Positions 11,614 to 21,959 of a DNA stretch of 64,000 nucleotides are shown piece by piece. How positions within the stretch are numbered: the stretch's first letter is position 1; each line of letters opens with the position of its first letter. The translations under genes were made by a program, and so were the position numbers. The notes beneath the pieces were generated by a model. The model was not told the DNA's origin. It saw only the letters and a program-made list of their open reading frames with translations, and did not search any database. Source of the DNA: Lichina pygmaea (taxonomy: Eukaryota; Ascomycota; Lichinomycetes; Lichinales; Lichinaceae); assembly GCA_963422465.1 (NCBI GenBank), contig OY730169.1, positions 1,984,001 through 2,048,000 on the forward strand. Direction: 5' to 3'.

Positions 11614-12537
11614 GGCCACAGTTGAGCTATGCCGAGGCATAGCGCAGAGTCAACATCCTGTGCAGGGTCTCTGCCACGCTTCCCCGCAGTCCTGAGGCCT
11701 TTTGCGCTCCGCCGTGTACGCTCACCCCTAGGTCCTGCTTCAGAGCGCCGGGTTGCCAGCCCGGAGCCCACACTCCAACTGCAGTTTGCTCCTTGAGCCT
11801 GTCATTTGCAGTCTGAGCCTGCACTCTGTACAGACCAGCATGCACTTCTGTCCTCTTGGGCCATATAGACAGTCTTGTAGTAGGCCCAGACCCTACTGCT
11901 GTCACTGCCATTATATGCCACACCCCACAGCTCTCACTGTTTCGTGTTACCTCTGTAGATCTCTTGTACAGAGGCCGACCATGCCTCGCAGGCTCTACAG
12001 ACCCTGCAGGCCATGCCAGCACCTGCAGGACTGCCTTTCCAGCCCACTAACCAAGTAGGGAGGAGTCTCCATCTGCCCGCTGTCACCTGTGGGACCCAGA
12101 TGTACATGGTGGCCCACTGGAGAACCTCCAGTGCCCTAGCCCCAGTCTGTAGGTGGCCTGAAGAGAATCTGTGGCAAGACCTTAGGTGAAACCATCAAGC
12201 CAGCACTTTGACTATCACACAGCCCTTAGGTACTGGAGTGGTGGAAACTCTTTGTGCCACCTGCTCACCTTCTTTAACATGTAGTCTCTGTTTGATTAAC
12301 AACACTGTGGTACAGACATCACTCCCCTCCTAGAACAAGATCCTTGATGCATCAGCTGCTGGAGACTCTGCTAGAAGGGGGGTGTGTGATAGGAACTCCT
12401 CTTGTCTACTCCAGAGGTGCCCCGTCAGGTGTCTAGACTTCACATCCACCAGTTGCAAGACTGGCTTCAGGCTGTAGTGTACACGGTAGACATCTGTCAG
12501 GTGGTTTTCATAACCAGTTTGGTCGAAGTCTTCTGTT
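11614..12537 (-). mobile_element. Module W, copy W1, 3' part
   Basis: Homologous to 21,960-23,081 and 47,035-48,160. Its 3' end (11614-11643 on this strand) is GGCC plus CACAGTTGA and a perfect 8-bp stem with a 2-nt loop (11626-11643). It contains a short conserved frame ending ADASRILF (stop near 12,330). W1 is split by gypsy A1 at CTGTT (12533-12537). Confidence 0.8.
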
Positions 12538-13139
12538 TGTTGCAGTCCGTACCGTGCCGTCCTAACCGAGTATAGGATTAAGGGTGAGATGCGGAAGGCG
12601 GGTTGGTTCTCGCAGGAGAGGAGTGTCAAGGAGCGCGAAGGGGTTTGGTGGAACATGGTGGTGGTGACACCTGATCAATGGCTTCGTACAAAAGGATTGT
12701 ATTAAAGTAGATCTAGTTGTCTGGATCACAACATGAGTTGAAGACGATCATTCCATAAGGGAACTATCGCCGGACTATATAGTGCTGGCCTGTCAAGACG
12801 ATCAAGATTGTCTTGACAGTCTTGACGTCGAGACAGGTGAGATTGTCTCGACAGTCCCACCATGTTATGCACCCTGCGTCGAGACTGGTGAGATTGTCTT
12901 GATGCTTCATGCATCCTGCGTCGAGACTGGTGAGATTGTCTCGATGCTTCATGCATCCTGCGTCGAGACTGGTGAGATTGTCTTGATACTTCATGCATGC
13001 TGCGTCGAGACTCCTGTGTGTGTCTCGACAGTCACGTGACCCCTTGTTGGTTGGTCACTTGACTTCCATGGTGTCCTCTTGCCTGGCCCGCAGCCTGATT
13101 GCCTATAAATAAGTGGCTCCTATCCCATGGGTTGTAACA
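12538..13139 (-). repeat. Gypsy A1 3' LTR (type-1 U3)
   Basis: Bounded by TGTTGC and GTAACA on the plus strand. The U3 contains three to four ~48-bp tandem units near 12,870-13,010, each with GTCGAGAC/GTCTCGAC-type inverted repeats and CATGCATS. A TATATAG box sits at about 12,774-12,780, and TATAAATA in the opposite direction at 13,104-13,111. Confidence 0.92.
13104..13111 (+). promoter_or_regulatory. Antisense TATA box in 3' LTR, upstream of antisense ORF
   Basis: TATAAATA on the plus strand, 80 bp before the ATG at 13184. It is conserved as TATAAAT in every type-1 LTR seen here (about 18,997, 53,512 and 62,751). The unrelated outer U3 of A2 has TATATAAAG at the equivalent place. Confidence 0.6.
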
Positions 13140-13183
13140 CTACCCTCCTCTCCTTCATTCATCGTCCCGATGAATTCTTGAGT

Positions 13184-13684
13184 ATGTCTGCAAAATCACA
13201 TACCTCTACTTACCAAAAACAACTGGCAGCCCAGATCTGTGATCATAACTTCATGTCGCTTGCTCTGTGTGACTTCTGTGTTTTGAACCACAAGCCCTGC
13301 TTCCGAATGTCTGATGACAACAATAAGTTGAAGTGCGCTGAATGCACTTGTCGTGGGAAGTCCTGTGTGTCACTTTCTTGGGAGTCGCTGAACATGACCC
13401 GAGATAACCTTCGTGAGGATTTGGCTGTTGATGAGGCCAAGCGGGATGCTCTTGTTGAGCAGCTTGCCAAGCTGCAGGCTTGTGTGTCCTGAAAGCGAAA
13501 GGTTCTTGAAGGTGCTGAGGGTCAAGCAAAGAAGAAGCTCCAGTGCCTTGTTGCTGAAATAGAGGCAGATGGTGAAGACTTGTCGGCAACAGTTATTGAC
13601 GTGTCCGCGCTGCAGGCCGAGCTGTTCAGTCCTGCTTCTGCCAGAACTGCTGCAGGAGGAGCTGGCAGTTCGCGAGGTTCCTGA
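13184..13684 (+). pseudogene. Antisense ORF of gypsy A1: Zn2Cys6-like cysteine cluster protein, one in-frame TGA
   Basis: 501 nt on the strand opposite gag-pol. The start is set by alignment with A2 (MSAKS here, MPPKS there). One TGA at 13490-13492 interrupts it; A2 has CAG-AAG-TGA nearby, so decay of CGA arginine codons is likely. Cysteines follow C-x2-C-x6-C-x11-C-x2-C-x6-C (CDFCVLNHKPC then KCAECTCRGKSC), the spacing of the fungal Zn2Cys6 binuclear cluster, although the usual basic residues are fewer. A charged, probably helical stretch follows (DNLREDLAVDEAKRDALVEQ). The last 59 nt overlap the end of pol tail to tail (13626-13684). It is not a shadow frame: most of it lies outside pol, and its coding sense is conserved in A2 with the same length. 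Function unknown. Confidence 0.75.
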
Positions 13685-16600
13685 GTGGTTCCCAGGTATT
13701 TTCCGAGTCTGGGTAGTTTTTCCACTTGACAAGGTATCACTGACCTTTTCTCTTCAGGATCTGTTCAACCTCAAATTCCTGTTCTTCCTCTGGTTGGTAA
13801 TGAAATGTTTCCTGCAAGGGTGTGCTCTGGTCAGCTAATTCAATCATTGAGATGTGAAAGTTTGGGTGTACCCGAGCGTCTCTCGGTAGTCGCAGTCTGA
13901 AATTGACTGGTCCAGTTCTTTCTTTGACTGAAAATAGTCCGACCTTAACATGGTCCAGTTTCTTTGTTCTTGGTTTCTTGACTTTCCAATTTTTTGTGAG
14001 AAGGTAGACTTTATCCCCCTTCTTCAGCTGAGGTGCCATTTTCAATTTTTTGTCCATTTGGTGTTGCATCTTTTCTGAGGTCTCTTGAAGGTAATGCCTC
14101 ATCATCGTGTGTGTTTGTTATAGGAGCTTGTCATGTTGGAGTGCTTTCTCTGTGTTTGGTGAAGCTCTGCTTGGCATTCCGATGTTTGTGTGTTGTCCAA
14201 AATTGGCAAAGAATAGCAATTCCTTTGTTGAGTCTGATCTGTGCTGGTTGATTGCCAGCTGTGCCACCAGTAATAACTGTACCCAATTGCTGTAGGTCTG
14301 GTTGATGTAATACCGCAAATAAGTCTCCAGGACTTGGTTTACTCACTCTGTCTGGTTGTCAGTTCGTGGGTGATAGGCCGTAGATATTTTGGGTTTTGTT
14401 CCCATGGCTGCACTGATTGTCTTCCAGTAGTTGGACATGAAGAGTTTGTCTCTGTCTGTAATGATCATGATTAGAACTCTGTGGTCTCTGACCAATCTGT
14501 CCAGTAAGAAGTGTCCCAACTGTTCTGCTGTGTGGGTCTCCTTGAATGGTACCACTATTAGATATTTTGTGAATCTGTCCACTATCACTATAATTAAGTT
14601 GTAGGTGATTCCTGTGACTCGGTCTTTGGACTTGGGTAGCTTTGTGATGAAGTCTATTGACACATCTTCCCACAGGCCTCTTAGTATTGTGTTTGGGTGT
14701 CCCTCTCCGTATAGCTTATGTCTTCCATATTTGTTTTTCTGGCATAGTAGACACTTGCTGATGTAGCTTGTGACATGTTGTCAGAGGTTGATGACATTGT
14801 TCCCTGCCTGTTGGATAAGGTCTGTGGTTTTGGTGATTCCTGGGTGACTATGTGCTGGATTATCATGGTAGTTCCTTATTAGTTCTTCAGTGTCTTCTGC
14901 TGTGAGCTTGTTGATCTGTGGTTGAGGTACCAGGTTTCCTTGCTGGTCCTACTGTAAGATCATTCCTTGGTGTTCATCATCTTCCATGTGGTCTTTTCGT
15001 CAGCTTAGTGTGTCTACTCTCCTGTTGTCTTGTCCGGGGGTGTACAAGATCTTAAACTTGTGTTACCCTAGGAGTTCAGCCTATCTGACTTGCTGTCTGT
15101 TCAGCTTCTTGGTTGTCGTGAACGTTGTCAGATTCTTGTGGTCTGTGAGAATAGTGAGTTCAGAACTGCTTTCCGCGTACACTCTCCAGTGTTCGAGTGC
15201 GTTGACGACTGCCAGTAGCTCTTTGTTGTGGATATTATAGTTTCGTTCTGCTTGTGTTATTTTTCGTGAGTAGTAGGCAACTGGGTGCCACTTGCTGTCT
15301 GCCTGTTGGCATAAACATGCGCCTACTGCCTGATCTGAAGTGTCTGTCTTGATTCGTATCGGTTGGCCTGTCTTGAAGTTGAGGAGAACTGGTTCCTTGG
15401 CGCAAGTATCCTTGAGCTGTTGGAATGCTTTTTGTTGTCTCTCCATCCACCAGTACTCCACGTCCTTCTTTGTGAGTTCTGTCAGTGGTGTTGCCATCTG
15501 GGAGTAGTTCTTAACTGATGTTAGTGTTGGCTATTGTTGAATCACTTTGATTTTCTCAGGGTTGATCTTGATCCCTTCGATTCCTATGATGCATCTGAGG
15601 AATTCAACTTCCAGTTTGTTGAACTCGCATTTCTTTGGGTTGAGCTTGAGCCCTGCCTTTTGTAGGCATCGTAGAACATCCTTCACATGTTTGGTATGTT
15701 CCTGTTGCGTGTTCAAGTAGACAAGAATGTCATCCAAGTAGGTGATAGCTGTTTGGTCCAGGTGTACTCTGATAACATTGTTGATCAATGCTTGACATGT
15801 TGCTGGTGTGTTCGTGAGTCTGAATAGCATAACCAGATACTTGTAGTGTCTGTATCAGGTTCTGAAGGCTGTCTTCCATTCTTCTCCTTCTTTCATGCAT
15901 ATCAGGTTGTATACTCCTTTCAAGTCCAGCTTGGTAAAGATTGTAGCTTGGCTGATCCTGTCTTACAATTTGTTCACATTTGGCAACAGATATTGGTTTT
16001 TGATAGTAATATTGTTGAGTTTCCTGTAATCCACACAAAGTCGAAGACTTCCATCTTTCTTTAGTGCAAATAGTATTGGGTATCCTGCTGGCGATTGAGA
16101 TTCTCAAATAAAACTCTTTTTCAGGTTTTCCTCCAGGTACTCGCGAAGTACTTGGAGCTCTTTCTCTGATAACTGGTAAATTGGTCCAAATCCTAGCTCT
16201 GTCCCTGGTTGCAACTTGATCTCATGATCCCAAGGTTAGTGCTTAGGCAACACTGCTGTTGTTGTCTCTTCCTGAAAGAGGTTATCATACCCAGGTCAGT
16301 ACTCTTCAGAGATCTCCAGAGGGTTAACAACTTCCTCTCTCTTTATCTCTGACTGTTTGGCCACCTGGTTCCGGGGTGTGCCTGTCAAGGCAGACCTCTT
16401 CTCTTGAGAGTTGTCCTTTCTGTCAGTGAGGTTCCACTGAGGACTTCTTCCCTCATCTGTCTATGCCTTCTGCGGCTAGTAACAGGTCTGAGCTGTGTTG
16501 TTAGTGCAGTTCCTAAACGTGAGTACTCCTGTCTTCCAGTTAACAACTGGGTTGTGCTTCTTTAGCCAAGGCATCCCCAAATAGATATCCTGAGTGGCCA

Positions 16601-18412
16601 ACTTGACGATATCAAGGTGGATCCTTTCAGCATAGTGTCTGGTAACTATTTCCATTGGATGCGTCTCATGGCAGACTAGCTCTGTCTGTCCATTTGCCAT
16701 CACAAGCTGATAGGGCTGCTGCTTGCATCTCCTTCCAGTACCAAGGGTGTCGTAAAGTTGTCTTGAAATGTAGTTTCCACTGGCTCCAGAGTCAACAAGC
16801 ATGTATGTCCGTACTGGCATGTTGGCGTGTAGTGACACAGGCAATCGCAGGTGCTTTGCGTTGCTAGAGGTCATGTTGTTGAGCTCCTGATGTCACCCCT
16901 TGACAAGGGAGTTCAGTCTTTTCCTGATCAAAGTGTTTTTCCACTGACTGGGCAATAGGTCCAGCCATTCCCATCAGTTCTGAGGAATCTGTTCATGAAT
17001 TTGTCTTGCTGATGCTTGTCACATCCAGGCTTAAGGCAGTACTGCCAGTTGTTGATGTAGCAGTTGTTGTTATTGCCTTGCTGTAGGAACATGAGGTGTT
17101 CGTGCTAATCATGTGTGTGCCCGGGAAATACAGTGTGTTGGTGTTTGTCTCAAAGATAGATCTCACACATATCCTTCTTGCAATTGACCCAATACTTGTG
17201 GCAGGTGGCGCAGTAGGGTGAATGTCCTCCGTACCTTTGTAGTTGTTTGTGGTAGGTGCAGTAGTGTTTTGTGCAAAACCTCCACTGTAGTTCACCATAC
17301 TGTAGGTTTCATGAGTCCATGCTGTAAGCATAGCTTCCTTGTGGTATTTCTTCTTTGATAGACATGGGTTTGTCTTGGTCCCCATCAGAGGTGGTTAAGG
17401 GCTCCTGTCTCTTGTCCTGACCTGTCTGTTCTGGTAGGTTCTTACCTCCTGATGTTGCCAGTTGGTAGGCTACTTCCAATATCTGATCGTATTTGTTCCA
17501 TTGTTCAAGGGATAGCTGAGCCTCTCCTGGTGGGTCCTCCAGCTTGATGACATTCCAGTCTCTGTCAAGTGTATTAAGTTGCTGTCAGTGCACCTTGTTC
17601 TTTGAACAACAGTCTTTTGCCATGTGGCCTAGCTTACCACAGGCATAGCACTTCAGTGCTTTCCTCTTTTTGTTATTCCTTCCCTTTGTGAACCTTCCCT
17701 TGTGGTGGACTGCATCCAATTCCATGGGTGTATAGCCATATAGGTCATGTGGCGGTGCCTTGTTAGGTGGCTTATAGTGGTTGCTCACATGCTATGTAGG
17801 GTGGCTGTATCCTCCATCGTGGTGTTTCTCCATCGCTCACTTGAATAGCTTGTCATCAATGTTGATTGCTTGTGCGATGAGCTCGTCCAGTGTGTTGACC
17901 ACTTGTCTATCAAAGGTGATTTTGTCCTTCACATTTTCTTTGAGTCTATGTCAGTACATGACTATCAGGGTGTCATCGTCCCAGTCAGTCAGTACTGAGT
18001 ATTGCTTGAACTGCGTGGTGTACTCTGCAGCTGAGTGTTGTTGTTTGATGTGCTGGATCATTCGTATAGCCACTTTGTCTTTGTTAGATAGTCCAAGGAT
18101 CCTTTTGATCTTGTCTTTGAATTGCGTCTATTTTGTCATCTATTCCATCATGCTGTCATGGTCTCTGTTTCCTGAGAGATGTTTGTTGACGTAGGGCTTG
18201 ATCCATCAATAAGCATTACCTCTTATGTAAGTGGTTGCAAAGAGGGGCCACTTCTTCTTAGGCAGCTTTGTCTCTGGTTGGAATTAAAAGTAGACTTGGA
18301 GTTGCATGAGCCAGTCGTTGACCTTGTTTCTTTCACTGTAGAACAGGTCTGGCTTGGCGACACTAATCTTTCCATCTGGGAAGTTGGGGTTGGTTGCTCC
18401 TGAGGTACTCAT
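13626..18412 (-). pseudogene. Gypsy A1 gag-pol, degenerate
   Basis: Starts at ATG 18412 (MSTSGATNPNFPD), only 18 nt from the 5' LTR, and ends at a TGA at 13626-13628. Domains: gag with knuckle CYACGKLGHMAKDC (~17,600-17,660); protease with intact LVDSGASGNYIS (~16,790); RT with YLDDILVY (~15,730); RNase H with LTDHKNL (~15,130); integrase with STAYHPRTDNQTE (~14,350); C-terminal chromodomain (13,626-13,790). Many in-frame stops interrupt it, so this copy cannot make its proteins. Several stops lie at codons that are CAA in A2 and TGA here, or the reverse, as expected from decay of an ancestral CGA. Confidence 0.92.
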
Positions 18413-18430
18413 CCTTGAGGGTTTTCAAAG
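18413..18430 (-). promoter_or_regulatory. Putative primer-binding site of gypsy A1
   Basis: The 18 nt between the 5' LTR and the gag ATG do not begin with the TGG expected for tRNA 3'-end priming. On the minus strand, 2 nt after the LTR, they read TTGAAAAC. This is one mismatch from the complement of GTCTTCAA in the LTR (plus-strand TTGAAGAC at 18631-18638). A2 has the perfect pairing. Confidence 0.4.
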
Positions 18431-19032
18431 TGTTGTGGTCTGTACTGTGCCATCCTAACCAAGTATAGGATTAAGGGCAAGATGTGGAAGGCGGGTTGGT
18501 TCTCGCAGGAGAGGAGTGTCAAGGAGTGCAAAGGGGTTTAGTGGAACATGGTGGTGGTGACACCTGATCAATGGCTTTGTACAAAAGGATTGTATTGAAG
18601 TAGATCTAGTTGTCTGGATCACAACATGAGTTGAAGACAATCATTCCATAAGGGAACTATCACTGGACTATATAGTGCTGGCCTGTCAAGATGATCAAGA
18701 TTGTCTTGACAGTCTTGACGTCAAGACAGGTGAGATTGTCTTGACAGTCCCACCATGTTATGCACCCTGCGTCAAGACTGGTGAGATTGTCTCGATGCTT
18801 CATGCATCCTGTGTTGAGACTGGTGAGATTGTCTTGATGCTTCATGCATGCTGCGTCAAGACTGGTGAGATTGTCTTGATGCTTCATGCATGCTGCGTCA
18901 AGACTCCTGTGTATATCTTGACAGTCACGTGACCCCTTGTTGGTTGGTCACTTGACTTCCATGGTGTCCTCTTGCCTGGCCCGTGGCCTGATTGCCTATA
19001 AATGAGTGGCTCCTATCCCATGGGTTGTAACA
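18431..19032 (-). repeat. Gypsy A1 5' LTR (type-1 U3)
   Basis: 602 bp, same length as the partner LTR. Many CpG sites of the partner are TpG or CpA here. It contains the TATATAG box near 18,667-18,673 and the tandem U3 units at ~18,770-18,905. Confidence 0.92.
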
Positions 19033-19037
19033 CTGTT

Positions 19038-19238
19038 CTGCCGATGTTGCTTCACAGGGGTGTCCAGGGTGCCTGCATGACACCTCCAGTGGCCCATCAT
19101 TCCACAGGCACCAGCAGCTCAACCAGTGACTCAATTAGCTCTCAGTGCAGTGACTACAAGCAGCTTGGGAGACTGCCTGCCATCACTGCCCTGAGGTTCC
19201 CAGCCTGCACCGCGTGGAGGTTTGAGTCTTCACAGGCC
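19038..19238 (-). mobile_element. Module W, copy W1, 5' end
   Basis: Continuation of W1 on the far side of gypsy A1. It ends at the same GGCCTG as W2 and W3, next to the 14-bp duplication at 19239-19252. Confidence 0.8.
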
Positions 19239-19274
19239 AATCACAGTACTGTACTCTGTACGTACATACAGTAT

Positions 19275-19559
19275 TGTTAGGATCCCGGCCACCTAGCGGA
19301 GTCTGGGCAGTATTCTGTCAAGAGTTCTAGCCAGCAGTGTGGTGGCAGAGGAACAGAGGAGATCTTTCGGGTCCTGGAGAGTCTCTAGTAGAGCGGTGGG
19401 ACCAAGTCGGGGCAGGGCTGTCAGGCGCCTGCAGGTGGATGTGTAGATTGATCACTGAGGATCCTAATCCTCAGCGAGAAGTGCGCTATGTAGGAGCTGC
19501 TAGCTAAGCAGCTGACTAAGCGCGGTCAGGTGACAGGGGTAGCTTGGTTGCTCCTGACA
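19275..19559. repeat. Possible LTR of an unidentified element
   Basis: 285 bp with TGTTAGGA at the left and TCCTGACA at the right, a near-perfect 8-bp inverted repeat with TG..CA ends. It is followed by a C-rich stretch. No matching 5-bp duplication is visible, so it may be the single surviving LTR of a larger, unrecognised element. Confidence 0.35.
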
Positions 19560-19740
19560 CTACCCCCCCCCCTCAACCAACATCGCCCCAACATTGCAGT
19601 AGTCCACTGCTATAGCCTTGCTATAGCTCCTAGTAGGTTGGTCCTACCCCTGCCCACCTAACTAGAGTTCACCTCTAGCTAGACTATTCTTCGTGCAGAT
19701 CACTGTGAGAGTTATAGCTCTCTTTTCAGTTCAAGCACGG

Positions 19741-20596
19741 CACGCAGTCGGCGACTCAGTCGCTTCTGCTAACTAGGTAGTTGCGGCATCCAGCCTAACA
19801 ACTCCATCTCCGTGACTAGGCCCCGAAGGCGCTGTGTCGATTCCGCCAGGTAAGCCTCAGCCTTTAGCTTTTGACCTCCTGTTGCAGCTAATAGGGCAGT
19901 CTTCGACATATAGCCTACCGACTTCTTTTCGCAGTTCCAGAGCCCCGAAGGCGCTCCACAGACAGCTCGGTGAGTCCTTGGCCAGTAGCCTTGTGACCCC
20001 CTTCTGCAGCCCAGCTACCAGCTGACTGCTTTCTAGGCAATCTCCAGCAGCGAGCTGTCGATCCCTCTCTCCGCGGCTGGGGCCTTGAAGGCGCCACACA
20101 GCCGGCTGCCAGCAGGAGAGTCTTCGGCCTCTGGCCTCCCGACCCCCCTGTTGCAGATCAGTAGCTAACTGACTGCTTTCTAGGCAATCTCCAGCAGCGA
20201 GCTGTCGATCCCTCTCTTCGCGGCTGGGGCCTTGAAGACGCCACGCAACCGGTGGCCAGCAGAAGATTCTTTGGCCTCTGGCCTCCTGACCCCTCTGTTG
20301 CAGATCAGTCGCTAGCTGATCTTATAGGCAGTCTCCGGCTTGCAGCTGTCAACTCCTCCCTCCACGACTGGGACTCCAACAGCACTGCACAGTCAGTCTT
20401 CAGCAGGTGAGCTTTCGGCCTCTGGCCTAGCGACCCACTCCCTGCAGATCAGCTACTAACTGATCTGTTAGGCGATCTTCAGCTTGCAGCTGTCGACCCC
20501 TCTCTCAGCGCGACTGTGTCCCGGAGGCACACAGCCAGCTCTGCGGTAAGTCCTTGACCTTTGGCCTAGCGACCCCCTGATGCAGATCAGTGGTTA
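19741..20596 (+). repeat. Tandem array of ~145-bp exon-plus-intron-like units
   Basis: At least six units, continuing after chimeric element 2 at 23,082. Each has a ~78-nt block (GCAATCTCCAGC..GGCGCCACA type) and a ~66-nt block. The latter begins GTRAGY in most units (19850, 19970, 20406, 20545), contains CTAAC or CTGAC, and ends YTAG or TTAG (about 20035, 20183, 20328, 20472). In two units the donor has become GAGAGT or AAGATT. The intron-like block matches the intron length of the confirmed genes. No long reading frame spans the array, and the gene, if any, is unknown. Confidence 0.5.
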
Positions 20597-20764
20597 TTTT
20601 ATTTTATTTGATTCTTACACTGGTAGTAGCTTTACAGCCATGCAGATCTTCTAGCTAATAGTGAACTCCTTCAGAAAATCTTTGAAGAGATAAAAACTGA
20701 AGGCAGGGTGTGACTAGAGAATGTAACAAAAGGAATCTTGAAGTTTCTGGTAAGAGAAGAGAAT

Positions 20765-21959
20765 CTAGGTATTAGATTGGGAATAGTGGAGTTTGAAAGC
20801 TAGATTAAACTGGTTTAGTCTTTTCAAAGACATAAACCAGTACAAGAACTTCTGTAGTAGCTCTGGGTTTGAAATAATAGTGGTGAAGTCTTGGGGATTA
20901 AAAGAGACTTGTTGTCTTTGTCTTGAATAAAGAGAGCATGAAGAGGTGATATGTTTTGCAGTTTCTTCTGCTTGGCCACACACACATAGTGGGGTAGGGA
21001 AGTCAGGAACTCCAGCTCTGAAAAGAAAACTTGCCAGACTAATTCTTCCAGTCCTGATTTGCAGTAGCAGACTTGCCTCAGCGTTCTGTAACTCTTTGTA
21101 GAGCTTCAGATTGTTTTTGTGTGGCTTTTGACAGAAAGTCTGCCAGCCTGGATAGCTTCTTCTTTTCTTCTCTTCCCATTAGTCTTCCCACTCTTTAGTA
21201 AAGAGCTTTTGTAGTTCTTTCTTTGAACTAGCCTGGTTAGTAGTTATTTGACTTAACCAAGTGAATTTCCACTTAGGAGAGATAGTTGAGCATTTCTTTA
21301 AAGGTTTCTTCAAGAGAGAGGCATAGCTGGAAATAGTGGAAAAGATACTGTCAAGAAAGTATTTGAGAGGGGAGTTTTGAATAGAAGAAAGAAAACAGGC
21401 AGTGCGAAATTTAAAGTAGAAGTCTAGAGGTAGAAGAAAAAGCTCACTCTCTAATAGAAAAGAAGGAGTGGCTTTGAAAGCACCCCCAATAAGTCTTAGG
21501 CATCTGTTTTGAAATAAAACAAGAGAAGAGATATTGGAGGATTTTCTTAGAGGGTTAAACCAGATCCCCACTGCATAGCTCAGTAGAGATCTCAGTATAG
21601 CAGTGTACACCAGACGTGATGTGTGAACTGGAAAGCCCCAAGTAGAATAGGAAGTTCTAGAAAGAGAAGAGAGTGCTTTCTGTGCTTTTTGAAGAATAAT
21701 CCTCTGGTGTTTGTGCCAGTGGAGCTTTGCATCTAGGTACACTCCAAGTACTCACACTTCTTTTGGTTTGAGAATCACATTCCCCAGTCTGAGCTTGAGC
21801 TGAAGATTGTCTGATCTTCTTCTGGAAAAATGAAGTATTTCATATTTCTCAGTTGAGAAGACTATTCCATGTCTTGCAGCCCAGGATAGACATTTGTGGT
21901 GTGTGTTCTTTAACTTCAGAAGGTTACTTTTCAAGGAGTGACTAAAAGCAAGCAGATTT
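20765..21959 (-). pseudogene. LINE B ORF2 fragment (RT 3' half to C-terminal Cys motif)
   Basis: Minus-strand segments match the LINE B copies at 45.7 and 49.3 kb: ILHFSRRRSDNLQLKL, VYLDAKLHWHKHQ, LLSYAVGIWFNPLRKSS, TRTGRIGLASFL-like, then CGQAEETAKHITSSC and the terminal HYSQSN. Interrupted by stops and one frameshift, so inactive. The upstream RT core and the endonuclease are missing because W is joined here. Confidence 0.85.

Larger units (their letters stand above)
12538..19032 (-). mobile_element. Gypsy A1, full-length chromoviral LTR retrotransposon
   Basis: Two 602-bp LTRs (12538-13139 and 18431-19032), each TGTTRC...GYAACA in element orientation, flanked by a perfect 5-bp duplication CTGTT (12533-12537 and 19033-19037) within module W1. 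Order on the minus strand: gag, CCHC knuckle, protease, reverse transcriptase, RNase H, integrase, chromodomain. A separate antisense ORF occupies the 3' end. The two LTRs differ mainly at CpG positions; the right one has lost many more. Confidence 0.93.
11070..19238 (-). mobile_element. Chimeric retroelement 1: W module fused to LINE A 3' end, interrupted by gypsy A1
   Basis: Reading on the minus strand, the 5' end is at 19238 (GGCCTG...) and the 3' tail is (AATC)n at 11070-11088. The insertion is bounded by a perfect 14-bp duplication, AATCACAGTACTGT, at 11056-11069 and 19239-19252, so W and the LINE A tail arrived together. Without the gypsy A1 insertion the element is about 1.67 kb. The W/LINE A junction is at 11613/11614. 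The (AATC)n tail and the 3' UTR match the LINE A copy ending at 50,580. Confidence 0.85.

Noticed and set aside
11753-12058. Cysteine-rich 101-codon plus-strand frame (also 22,097 and, on minus, 47,716)
   Set aside because: It is the complement of module W. The reading has no plausible metal-site spacing, and W orientation is set by the LINE tail on the other strand.
12782-13039. Frames with repeated ETGEIVSMLHASC-like units in LTRs (also 18,675, 62,430)
   Set aside because: They are translations of the 48-bp U3 tandem repeats; copy number varies between LTRs and both strands are open for the same reason.
17781-18194. Plus-strand frames opposite gypsy A1 gag
   Set aside because: Shadow frames over degenerate gag; unlike the 3' antisense ORF they have no conserved counterpart with a promoter in A2.
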